DNA of 64,000 bases from assembly GCA_013360405.1 (NCBI GenBank), contig JABWBR010000001.1:1-64000 (forward strand), given 5' to 3'. The stretch's first letter is position 1; each line of letters starts with the position of its first letter. The stretch is from Saprospiraceae bacterium (lineage in GTDB: Bacteria; Bacteroidota; Bacteroidia; Chitinophagales; Saprospiraceae). Of this stretch, positions 43,972 to 50,860 are shown in pieces. A model generated the notes under the pieces. It made no database searches and was not told where the DNA came from. It saw nothing but the letters and a program-made list of their open reading frames with translations. The position numbers and the translations under genes are program-made.

Positions 43972-44428
43972 TGCGGTTTTTTTTTAAATAACATATCCTA
44001 AAGATATAAACAGATTTTAGTGAATTGAGGAATTTGCGCCATAAAAATTATTGATAATGAATGTATTATCGATAAAGCAAGCCGAACAACCACAGCGGTA
44101 TACGATTCCCCAGGCAAAAACGGATGGAGCGCGCCGTATTGAAAGCTTATGCCGCAGGCGTGTCAATGCAAGATTTGGCCGAAATATTTGAATTGAGCGA
44201 GACGGAGTTGACTGAAATGATCGGGGATGCGCGATAAGGAATGTGGAGCAACTATAGTTCACACCGCCAGGTTTTGGACATAATTGGGGGCCTGTGGTAT
44301 ACAAATGATTAGCAGGCGGCGCTACAAAAATCCACCCACATCCTAACAGGTTGGGTGTTTGATTATCAAAATGTTGCATTGAATGGGTGGAAGTTGTATC
44401 TTTAATTTTATTTCCAACCCTTAAACAA
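43972..44428. other. 457-bp relic zone between genes
   Basis: Apart from the Rpn fragment at 44124-44237, it has MITE-like ends: CACAGCGGTATACGATTCCC (44086-44105) and TATAGTTCACACCGCCAGG TTTTGGACAT (from about 44262). Both match pieces of the element family around 47.2-48.6 kb. No intact gene is present. Confidence 0.5.
44124..44237 (+). pseudogene. C-terminal fragment of an Rpn/PD-(D/E)XK nuclease gene
   Basis: The frame from ATG 44124 to TAA 44237 encodes MERAVLKAYAAGVSMQDLAE followed by IFELSETELTEMIGDAR. It matches the last 36 residues of the intact Rpn-family protein at 49864 (ERAVLKSFAGGTSIEDLADM and FELSETEVSAIL). The rest of the gene is gone. It shows that more than one copy of this nuclease gene existed here. 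Confidence 0.75.
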
Positions 44429-44911
44429 ATGAAAAAACCCCTAAACTCCAACCCGACGACCCTGTCTTCGTGTGTGCATTTCTGCCCGCTGGAGGCGCAG
44501 TGTCCTTACCATGACAACGGCCTGACTGCCGGAATAACCGATGTGAGGGTGAATTCGCCGCTCCTTTCTTTTCCGTGTATACAAGGCCTCCCGCCCAAAC
44601 TCGTGGGCATACCCACGATGGATGGTATGGAATTTCTCAAAGTTGAAGACATCATCAGATGCGAGGGCTTGCGGCAATTTACTAAGGTACACATTAAGAG
44701 CGAGGCCATTATCAGCTCGTATAATATCGGCGAGTTTGTCAGGTTGCTCGATCCTTACGGCTTTTTTGCCCCTCACAAATCCCACCTCATCAACCTGCAA
44801 TATTTGCGCAGCTATCATATCGGCGGCACTATTACCTTATGCGACGGCGCATGTGTGCCGTTAGCCCGACGCAGGAAAGAAGCTTTTTTAAGGAGAATCA
44901 GGCACATCTAA
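44429..44911 (+). CDS. orphan LytTR-domain protein 2
   Basis: About 160 residues from the ATG at 44429 (MKKPLNSN). It is a paralogue of the protein at 23706, roughly two thirds identical over the LytTR domain (GIPTMDGMEFLKVEDIIRCEG, ISSYNIGEFVRLL, FFAPHKSHLINLQYLRSYH and GACVPLARRRKEAF). The N-terminus has a denser cysteine cluster (SSCVHFCPLEAQCPYH) that could bind metal. There is no receiver domain. Downstream, a palindrome shared with the first paralogue precedes a beta-barrel gene that may be its target (inference). Confidence 0.87.
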   Translation: MKKPLNSNPTTLSSCVHFCPLEAQCPYHDNGLTAGITDVRVNSPLLSFPCIQGLPPKLVGIPTMDGMEFLKVEDIIRCEGLRQFTKVHIKSEAIISSYNIGEFVRLLDPYGFFAPHKSHLINLQYLRSYHIGGTITLCDGACVPLARRRKEAFLRRIRHI

Positions 44912-45017
44912 AAACCGTTTGTTTCGCTTTTCTGCCTTTTGTAGCCGATTACACACCGATAAATGGATAGGTATTGACAAAAAAGAGAATATGTGACAAT
45001 TTGTACTATCTTTTTTT

Positions 45018-45061
45018 GTAACTGTTCAGGGTAAAACTAAACCCTAACGCTAAACAGTTAC
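45018..45061. repeat. palindromic element downstream of LytTR gene 2
   Basis: GTAACTGTT (45018-45026) and AACAGTTAC (45053-45061) are exact arms, with an inner AGGGT/ACCCT pair. The internal CTAAACCCTAACGCTAA (45037-45053) is identical to 24293-24309. It lies 36 bp before the beta-barrel gene at 45097, so it could act in its promoter. Confidence 0.72.
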
Positions 45062-45096
45062 CACTTTGTTTCATTACCTGTTAAACCCCTGAAAAC

Positions 45097-45696
45097 ATGA
45101 ACACACTAATCTCCAGTTTATTTACCTGTGTGCTTTCACTGGTAATTATTGAAAATGCAATATCCCAATCCCACAGATCCCGCCCCGTCGCCGAAGCGCA
45201 TGCCGGCCTTGGCATATCGCCAACCTACCTGAAAGATAAAGGCGAGGCTATCGTCATGCCCGTTACCTTGCAGGTCTCTCTCCGGCTTCGGCCCAAATAC
45301 GGCCTGGGCCTTGTAGCCGGTTATTCGGTGACGAATTTCAGATTGCGGGGAACTACCAACGGTGAGGCGGTTTTTCTGCAAAACGCCTACCGGATGGCGG
45401 CCCTGCGCGGCGCCGTACATACCCGTCACCACGGCAAGTGGGAAGCCTACGGCGGCATTGCTATCGGCGTACAGCATACCGATATTACCGTGATATCGGG
45501 TACGATAACGGGTATCAACAAGCACAAAAACATACCCCGCTCGGCCACAAAATTCTATTACTCAGGCTTTGTAGGCGGGCGCTATCACTTTACCAAAAAT
45601 GTCAGCGCTTTCAGCGAAATGGGCTGGGGCGTTTCCCTGCTCAGCCTGGGGGTTGTTTACAGATGGAATAAAAGGACGAAATGTGGGGGTAAGTAG
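45097..45696 (+). CDS. small outer-membrane beta-barrel protein
   Basis: A 199-residue protein with leader MNTLISSLFTCVLSLVIIENAISQ and alternating amphipathic strands (AHAGLGISPTYL, PVTLQVSLRLRPKYGLGLVAGYSVTNFRLRG, KWEAYGGIAIGVQHTDI, KFYYSGFVGGRYHF, SAFSEMGWGVSLLSLGVVYRW), as in eight-stranded porin-like or OmpA/OmpW-type barrels of Bacteroidota. The function is unknown; the last strand ends YRWNKRTKCGGK. Its promoter region contains the palindrome shared with LytTR gene 1, so control by LytTR protein 2 is plausible. Confidence 0.8.
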   Translation: MNTLISSLFTCVLSLVIIENAISQSHRSRPVAEAHAGLGISPTYLKDKGEAIVMPVTLQVSLRLRPKYGLGLVAGYSVTNFRLRGTTNGEAVFLQNAYRMAALRGAVHTRHHGKWEAYGGIAIGVQHTDITVISGTITGINKHKNIPRSATKFYYSGFVGGRYHFTKNVSAFSEMGWGVSLLSLGVVYRWNKRTKCGGK

Positions 45697-45834
45697 TTTA
45701 TCTTCAACGAGGAAGATGTAATGCGACAAAATCACAAATACCTGCGACATGATTGAAAGGCCGAATGCCTGGAGTGACCGCATCTTTGTCTCAGGTTATT
45801 CATTGATTTTGTCACCATCAAAAAATTGCTTACA

Positions 45835-46248
45835 ATGGAAAAGAAGATTATTTACGGAACTTTGGCCGGTACGGTTACCGGCATGGTTGTGGCCATGGCC
45901 ATCTTTATGGGATTATTCGGACAAATGGGCGAGAAGTGGTACGCAGAAAACGCAGCTTGTGTGCGCCAAATGGCCGAGGCTCCCGTTTGGGCCTGGATTT
46001 TGGCTAACGTTTCACAAGGCCTATTGGTAGCCATTTTACTCTACCGCTTTGGCGTGAGCACCTTCAAAGGCGGTCTTTGGGCCGGCGCTTGGATCACTTT
46101 CCTGATTGTATTGTGGTACGGCCTGTGGACGCATTCTACTTTCAAAGCATATGAACTGAACTGGCTTCCTATCGACTTGTTGGGCAATACTATTGCAGGC
46201 GCCGTTGCCGGGGGCGTGATTGGTTGGGTGTACGGAAAAGTGAAATAA
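45835..46248 (+). CDS. small four-helix membrane protein
   Basis: 137 residues from the ATG at 45835 (MEKKIIYG). Four hydrophobic segments (TLAGTVTGMVVAMAIFMGLF, WILANVSQGLLVAILLYRF, GLWAGAWITFLIVLWYGLW, LLGNTIAGAVAGGVIGWVYG) are separated by short polar loops. Glycine-rich first and last helices suggest tight packing. There is no enzyme motif; it may relate to DUF1761-like proteins, but I cannot confirm this. It has its own intrinsic terminator. Confidence 0.75.
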   Translation: MEKKIIYGTLAGTVTGMVVAMAIFMGLFGQMGEKWYAENAACVRQMAEAPVWAWILANVSQGLLVAILLYRFGVSTFKGGLWAGAWITFLIVLWYGLWTHSTFKAYELNWLPIDLLGNTIAGAVAGGVIGWVYGKVK

Positions 46249-46271
46249 AAAGCTATTGCTTAAAATATACA

Positions 46272-46306
46272 CCGGGCAAAAACACAGGTTTTTGCCCGGT
46301 TTTTTT
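46272..46306 (+). terminator. intrinsic terminator
   Basis: CCGGGCAAAAAC (46272-46283) and GTTTTTGCCCGG (46288-46299) form a perfect 12-bp stem with a 4-nt loop, followed by seven T. This is a textbook rho-independent terminator 23 nt after the membrane protein stop. Confidence 0.92.
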
Positions 46307-46374
46307 GTGAGATATCGGCTGTAATTAAGTGTAGGTATAGTGTATATAGCAATACACAAATAAAAATCTGATCA

Positions 46375-47208
46375 ATGAAACCCCTTCTTTTTTCCACCAG
46401 CCTGATTATCCTTTTTGCGCTTTGCAGTTGTACCACCACCGAAGAGATTTGGCTCAGTGAAGACGGCTCGATCCGCCAGGAAGTCAGAATCGATATGGCG
46501 GCATTAATCCCTTTTATGAAAATGTCGGAAAACCAGATAGACACATCCGCAGACCCGTTTTCTGAATTACTAAAACGCGGAAACTTAGATACCCTCATCG
46601 ACCTGGGGACTGTTTTTGAAGAAGAAATAAAAAAGACGGGTTCGACCGAAGAGGCGTTTTGGCAGCAGATTGACGAGGAAGGTGATGAAAAAGTACCGGC
46701 CCAGGAAAAAGAAGCTATGAAAACCCTGTTTAAATCAGTGACCAATACCCGCATTCGCATCAAAATGAACGAAGCGGAAAACGTCTATTTTTTTAGTGTA
46801 ATCCAGGATTTTAAAAATATAGATGCCATGAATGGCGCCCCCAATGCCCTGAATATGCTACAATCGCTTGGCGGGGCAGGCATGGGACAAGACTCTTCGA
46901 ATCAGGCTATGCTGAATAGTATGGCCGGCCCAACACCAGTTTACAGCCTGAACAAAAAAGAATTTCGCCTTACCCGCCCGGTTGCTAACCTGGGTAATCT
47001 GCCAGGTGAAGATGAGCAAGCCATGCAAATGATGCACTTATTTGCCGATGCCATGAAATTTGAATACCTCATCCATTTCCCAAGGAAGGTAAAGGTAGTC
47101 AACATCAAGGACGCAGAGATCATCGATGGCAATACGGTGCGGGTGAAAGTGCCGGGGAATGCGGGTGCTCAGCAGGAGGTGTTTGAGTTGGTGGTGAGGT
47201 TTAAGTAG
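46375..47208 (+). CDS. hypothetical lipoprotein
   Basis: A 277-residue lipoprotein: MKPLLFSTSLIILFALCSC has a lipobox (ALCSC) with Cys19 as likely lipidation site. The mature part opens TTTEEIWLSEDGSIRQEVRID, has a charged helical centre (EEEIKKTGSTEEAFWQQIDEE) and ends in a beta-rich segment (EYLIHFPRKVKVVNIKDAEIIDGNTVRVKVPG). The last part resembles the beta pattern of bacterial lipoproteins with a VKxxxA..EIDGN..TV motif, but I do not assign a family. It is the last intact gene before the relic zone. Confidence 0.8.
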   Translation: MKPLLFSTSLIILFALCSCTTTEEIWLSEDGSIRQEVRIDMAALIPFMKMSENQIDTSADPFSELLKRGNLDTLIDLGTVFEEEIKKTGSTEEAFWQQIDEEGDEKVPAQEKEAMKTLFKSVTNTRIRIKMNEAENVYFFSVIQDFKNIDAMNGAPNALNMLQSLGGAGMGQDSSNQAMLNSMAGPTPVYSLNKKEFRLTRPVANLGNLPGEDEQAMQMMHLFADAMKFEYLIHFPRKVKVVNIKDAEIIDGNTVRVKVPGNAGAQQEVFELVVRFK

Positions 47209-47213
47209 AGTGG

Positions 47214-47575
47214 TATCGAATGGGGCGGTTTCAAATTTTGAGCATGTCACAGGCTCGGGCGCGACGAAAAAATCATGTATAACTTGTTCCGGTACCTATT
47301 AGGTCGGGATAATACTACTTTGTCACTTAAAACCAGGCATACTGCATATTACGCTCCTCCGGAGCTTTTGAGATCATTTTATTGCCGGTTCTACCAATAT
47401 TTCGGCCCTCCGGGCCTTTTAAGGAGCCCAGGAAGCTCCAGCGGAGCGTAAATGTGGGTAGAAAATTAATGAACATATTATATTTCAGCCCCAGCGGGGC
47501 GCAATATGTACATGTGATTCATGAAAAATTTTAAAGTGACAAAGTAGTAATAATTTGACGGCGTGGGCCAAAGGC
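47214..47575. repeat. MITE copy A, interrupted by a second element
   Basis: The left part (to 47308) has TCAAATTTTGAGCATG, GGCTCGGGCGCGA and AAATCATGTATAACTTGTTCCGG ..AGGTCGGGAT, and the right part has TTTGACGGCGTGGGCC (47554-47569). These match the 127-bp MITE at 47805-47931, with more divergence. The copy is split by a 237-bp element at 47313-47549. Confidence 0.7.
47313..47549. mobile_element. 237-bp nested element with 16-bp-plus TIRs and ATAA duplication
   Basis: The left end TACTACTTTGTCACTT is answered by its exact complement AAGTGACAAAGTAGTA at the right end. It is flanked by ATAA at 47309-47312 and 47550-47553; removing the element and one ATAA restores the MITE sequence GGGATAATTTGACGG. 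The interior has imperfect palindromes (CTCCGGAGC, GGCCCTCCGGGCC, GCCCCAGCGGGGC) and no gene. It is a non-autonomous MITE-type element. Confidence 0.85.
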
Positions 47576-47702
47576 GGGTATTTGCTCAGTAATTTGGGGG
47601 AGTGAAGAAGAGGGAATTTTTTTCAATTTGTCTTTCCTTTTATAGTATTTTCATTAAAAAAAGTGTAAAATCTTACATTTTTTCATTTGAAAAAGTGTAT
47701 TA

Positions 47703-48071
47703 GTGTATTATTGGACAGCCTCAAACGCTACTGCCGAAATTGATTTTTTGATTCAAGTCCAAAACGGTGTCATCCCCATTGAAGTCAAAGCGGAGGAGAA
47801 TTTATACCTCGCGCCGCCAGATTTTGGGCATGACCTGAGCTCGGGCGCGAGGTATAATGCCGCAAAGCCGGAAAAATCATGCACAACTTGTCCCGTACCA
47901 ACAGGTCGGGATGATTTGACGGCGTGCGGTATAAAGGCTAAAAGTTTGAAAGTTTTTATAGAAAAATACAACCCCAGCACGGCGATTCGTACCTCGATGA
48001 ACCCCTTCCGGGCACAAGATTGGATGACAAATGTGCCTTTGTATAGCGTTTTGACAATTGGGGCGCGTTGA
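47703..48071 (+). pseudogene. C-terminal fragment of a DUF4143 ATPase gene, carrying a MITE
   Basis: The frame (from GTG 47703) reads YYWTASNATAEIDFLIQ, PIEVKAEENL, then 43 codons of foreign sequence, then KAKSLKVFIEKYNPSTAIRTS and TNVPLYSVLTI. Without the insert it is the typical C-terminal nuclease-like part of DUF4143 proteins (PIEVKAEENLKAKSLKVF). The AAA ATPase half is missing, so the gene was already truncated. The promoter-like AT-rich stretch in front may be the remnant leader. Confidence 0.85.
47805..47931. mobile_element. 127-bp MITE, copy B, with TA target duplication
   Basis: The element starts TACCTCGCGCCGCCAGAT and ends in ATTTGACGGCGTGCGGTA. The two ends are imperfect inverted repeats (TACC-C-CGCCG-CA-AT). 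TA stands on both sides (47803-47804 and 47932-47933), and removing 129 bp restores an uninterrupted DUF4143 frame. Internal hairpin TATACCTCGCGCC/GGCGCGAGGTATA lies at the left. TA duplication fits the IS630/Tc1-mariner transposase group. No transposase gene is in the window. Confidence 0.88.
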
Positions 48072-48111
48072 TCTTACGTAGGGCCTCGTATTACAAGCCC
48101 AAAAAATACTT

Positions 48112-48364
48112 TTCGACTCGGGGTTTAGCCACATCAATCTGTGGCTTTTTGTTCGGTTTGCCACAATTTTCGAGGATTTTGAAATAGTTTACGCACTGCG
48201 TAAACTATTTAGCTGGACGCATTTTCGAATTTTTATCCGCATCGAAGGTTGGGGAATCCGCCAATTAGAATGGCGCAATACCTTACTGAACTGCCACCAC
48301 GGGAAGTGCTTCAGGCCAAGCTGCACACGGCAATTGCGAAAGCTAAAGCGCGGTATAAAAAATA
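48112..48364 (+). pseudogene. relic of a DUF1016/YhcG-type PD-(D/E)XK nuclease gene
   Basis: One frame reads GFSHINLWLFVRFATIFEDF, EIVYALRKLFSWTHFRIFIR and IEGWGIRQLEWRNTLL. This corresponds to the DUF1016 N-terminal domain (family pattern GFS..NL..MV.FA..FPD.EIV..L...LSWSHF...... E.WSVR.L). It then shifts frame to MAQYLTELPPREVLQAKLHT AIAKAKARYKK (48270-48365), like the family's C-terminal end. Most of the gene between is deleted. Confidence 0.72.
48182..48210. repeat. 29-bp near-perfect palindrome within the nuclease relic
   Basis: AAATAGTTTACGCA (48182-48195) and TGCGTAAACTATTT (48197-48210) are perfect 14-bp arms around a single C. It overlaps the part that codes EIVYALRKLF of the DUF1016 relic, so it may be partly coincidental, but 14-bp perfect symmetry is unusual. 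Confidence 0.8.
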
Positions 48365-48440
48365 ATAAGTTGTCGCACCCCCACAACCTCTCCCGCAACT
48401 CTTCGGCCTGCCCCCGCGCAGCCGGAGGTGCTTGCCGGCT

Positions 48441-48557
48441 GTCGATATAGCTTTGGGCTCATATTTGGCGAGTAAGATAATAACGCTAAACCGGAGAAGT
48501 TATGCACAACTTGTCCCGTACCAACAGGTCGGGATGAGTTGGCGGCGTGCGGTATAA
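48441..48557. repeat. MITE copy C (3' part well preserved)
   Basis: From about 48481 to 48557 it matches copy B closely: ATGCACAACTTGTCCCGTAC, CAACAGGTCGGGATGA, GGCGGCGTGCGGTA with TA following. The left part has diverged (GGGCTCATATTTGGCGAG). It lies about 85 bp before the intact ATPase gene at 48643. Confidence 0.8.
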
Positions 48558-48593
48558 TGTCCCCGCAAAATAGGAAACAAGGCAAAAAAGTGT

Positions 48594-48601
48594 TAATTTT
48601 G
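48594..48601 (+). promoter_or_regulatory. candidate -7 element TAATTTTG
   Basis: The octamer matches TAnnTTTG 42 nt before the ATPase start. No TTG is found at the proper distance upstream. Confidence 0.35.
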
Positions 48602-48642
48602 TAACTGAACCTTAAATTTTAATACTAAAAATTTAAAGTGAC

Positions 48643-49779
48643 GTGCAAAAAAATATCACCCGAAGTATAAAGACGCAAATGGAAGGATGGCTATACCGGG
48701 GCAAAGTGCTGATCTTGTATGGCGCCCGCCAGGTTGGCAAAACAACCTTATCAAAATCCTTTCTCGAGCCTTTGGGCGACCAAGGCTTATACCTGAACTG
48801 CGAAATCCAGTCTGTTCAGTCGGCCCTTTCCATACGGGAGCCGGCAGTGCTGCGGCGTTTTATCGGCAATAAAAAACTGGTGGTATTTGATGAGGCGCAA
48901 TACGTTCCGGGAATCGGAGAGATATTGAAACTGTTGATCGACACCTTTCCAGACATGCAGATCATTGCCACCGGGTCATCCAGCTTTCAATTGGCCGATC
49001 GCTCTTCAGAAGCGCTGACCGGGCGCGCACTGACCTTCGAATTGTATCCCTTTTCTTATACCGAACTTTCGCAAGCCTTTGCGCCGCACGAACTTAAGGC
49101 GCAACTCGATTTTTGGTTGCGTTTCGGATTTTATCCCGACATCGCATTTTCATCGGAGACCGATGCGCGCACGCTGCTCGACAACCTGAGCAGCCGATAC
49201 CTCTATCAAGACGTTCTGGAATTTGAAAACCTCAAACGCGCCGAAGTATTGGTGCAATTGCTGCAACTGTTGGCGCTTCAAATCGGCCAATTGGTTTCTT
49301 ATCACGAGCTGGCTAATACCCTGAAGATCAGTAGCCAAACCGTTGAACGTTACATCAACCTGCTGGAAAAAGCCTTTGTTATTTTTCGCCTGCTGCCCTT
49401 CAGTCGCAACCTTCGAAGCGAGATTGGCAAAAAAAACAAGATATTTTTCTATGACATAGGCATTCGCAATAGCATTATTCAGCAATATCAGCCGATGGAG
49501 TTGCGATCTGACAAAGGCGCCCTTTGGGAAAATTTTCTGGTAGTCGAACGGCTCAAGCGCCTGCAACAGCTAACCTTGCGCTCCAATCGCTATTTCTGGC
49601 GCACGTATCAGGACGCGGAAATAGATTATATCGAAGAGCGCGACGGTCGTCTGAGCGCTTATGAATTCAAATGGCAGAATAAGCCTGCACGACTCCCTGT
49701 CGCCTTTGCCAACGCCTATCCGGGATGCGATTTTACGGTGGTGCACCGGGATAATTTTGAGGATTTTATTGGTGAGTGA
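48643..49779 (+). CDS. AAA ATPase with DUF4143 domain
   Basis: A 378-residue protein starting with GTG. Walker A is GARQVGKTTL (about residues 28-37), Walker B is LVVFDEAQYV (about 85), and IIATGSSSFQL is the sensor region. A helix-turn-helix-like ISSQTVERYINLLEKAFVIFRL and the DUF4143 C-terminal nuclease-like fold (FWRTYQDAEIDYIEERDGRLSAYEFKW) follow. These ATPases are widespread, often multi-copy, and of uncertain function; links to toxin-like or DNA-processing activity are suggested but not established. A truncated relative lies just upstream (47703). The start is 85 bp after a MITE copy. Confidence 0.9.
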   Translation: MQKNITRSIKTQMEGWLYRGKVLILYGARQVGKTTLSKSFLEPLGDQGLYLNCEIQSVQSALSIREPAVLRRFIGNKKLVVFDEAQYVPGIGEILKLLIDTFPDMQIIATGSSSFQLADRSSEALTGRALTFELYPFSYTELSQAFAPHELKAQLDFWLRFGFYPDIAFSSETDARTLLDNLSSRYLYQDVLEFENLKRAEVLVQLLQLLALQIGQLVSYHELANTLKISSQTVERYINLLEKAFVIFRLLPFSRNLRSEIGKKNKIFFYDIGIRNSIIQQYQPMELRSDKGALWENFLVVERLKRLQQLTLRSNRYFWRTYQDAEIDYIEERDGRLSAYEFKWQNKPARLPVAFANAYPGCDFTVVHRDNFEDFIGE

Positions 49780-49863
49780 ATTTTGCAGAAACATGAATTC
49801 AAACACTTTTTGTTTGACAAAAACAATAATTTTCCGTACCTTGTGGGTAAAATTCGTGCTGGT

Positions 49864-50850
49864 ATGGTAGAAATAGCTAACCCCATTTACGATGTCGTTT
49901 TCAAATACCTGATGCGGGACGAAAAAGTGGCTAAACTGCTGCTGTCGGCCATCATCGGTAAAGAAGTCGTTTCGCTCGAATTCAGGCCCACCGAGCACCA
50001 TTTTCCTGTTGGCGAACTGCTGACGGTGCTGCGCATGGATTTCAACGCGCGCATCGTGGATGCCGACGGCAACCAAGAATTAGTCATCCTGGAGCTCCAA
50101 AAAGCCAAAATGGCCGGCGACATTATGCGCTTCCGGCGCTACTTAGGCGAGCAATACGCCAACAAAGAAAACGTGGTGCGCGAGGAGTCTGCCGAATATC
50201 CCCGGCGCAAGGCGCTGCCAATCCTGAGTATTTATTTCCTGGGGCATACGCTGGCCCACGTCAAAGCGCCCGTCGTGCGGGTCAACCGGGCCTATTTCGA
50301 TGCCGCCACCGGCGAACAAATCCACGAAAAAGAGGAATTCATCGAAAGTCTGACCCACGACAGCATCATCATCCAGATACCCTACCTCGAAGGCCGTCGC
50401 CGCACCGAGTTGGAGCAACTGCTGGCATTGTTCGACCAGTCGTCCGTCACTACCAACCCCCATTTCCTAACCGTTGATGAGGACGAGCTACCCGAGCGCT
50501 ACCGCCCCTTGTTGCGCCGCCTGCAAAAAGCCATAGCCGACCCGGTCGTCCGGGAAACGATGGATGGGGAAGACGATATCATCGAGGAGATTAAGGATTA
50601 TCAGCGACTGATTACGTCGAAGGAGCAAATCATTGAAGCCAGGGAAAAAGTCATCGAAGCCAAAGACCAAGTCATCGAAGAAAAGGACAAAGCCATTGAA
50701 GAGAAGGTGAAAACTATTGAAATAACGCAAAAAAGGATCGAGCGAGCCGTATTGAAATCCTTTGCAGGCGGCACGTCTATTGAAGATTTAGCCGACATGT
50801 TTGAATTAAGCGAGACGGAGGTCTCCGCAATTCTCGATAAAATGCGGTAA
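49864..50850 (+). CDS. Rpn-family PD-(D/E)XK nuclease (recombination-promoting)
   Basis: 328 residues from the ATG at 49864 (MVEIANPIYDVVFKYLM). The N-terminal nuclease domain has NPIYDVVFKYLMRDEKVAKLLL, RMDFNARIVDADGNQELVILELQKAK (the D...E-x-Q/K catalytic core) and FRRYLGEQY. The C-terminus is a charged coiled coil made of repeats of KEQIIEAREKVIEAKDQVIEEKD, ending in a helix-turn-helix-like tail (GGTSIEDLADMFELSETEVSAIL). Related RpnA-type proteins cut DNA and promote recA-independent recombination in E. coli. A C-terminal fragment of a paralogue is at 44124. Only 10 nt separate it from GntP, but functional linkage is doubtful. Confidence 0.88.
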   Translation: MVEIANPIYDVVFKYLMRDEKVAKLLLSAIIGKEVVSLEFRPTEHHFPVGELLTVLRMDFNARIVDADGNQELVILELQKAKMAGDIMRFRRYLGEQYANKENVVREESAEYPRRKALPILSIYFLGHTLAHVKAPVVRVNRAYFDAATGEQIHEKEEFIESLTHDSIIIQIPYLEGRRRTELEQLLALFDQSSVTTNPHFLTVDEDELPERYRPLLRRLQKAIADPVVRETMDGEDDIIEEIKDYQRLITSKEQIIEAREKVIEAKDQVIEEKDKAIEEKVKTIEITQKRIERAVLKSFAGGTSIEDLADMFELSETEVSAILDKMR

Positions 50851-50860
50851 GTATACACCT

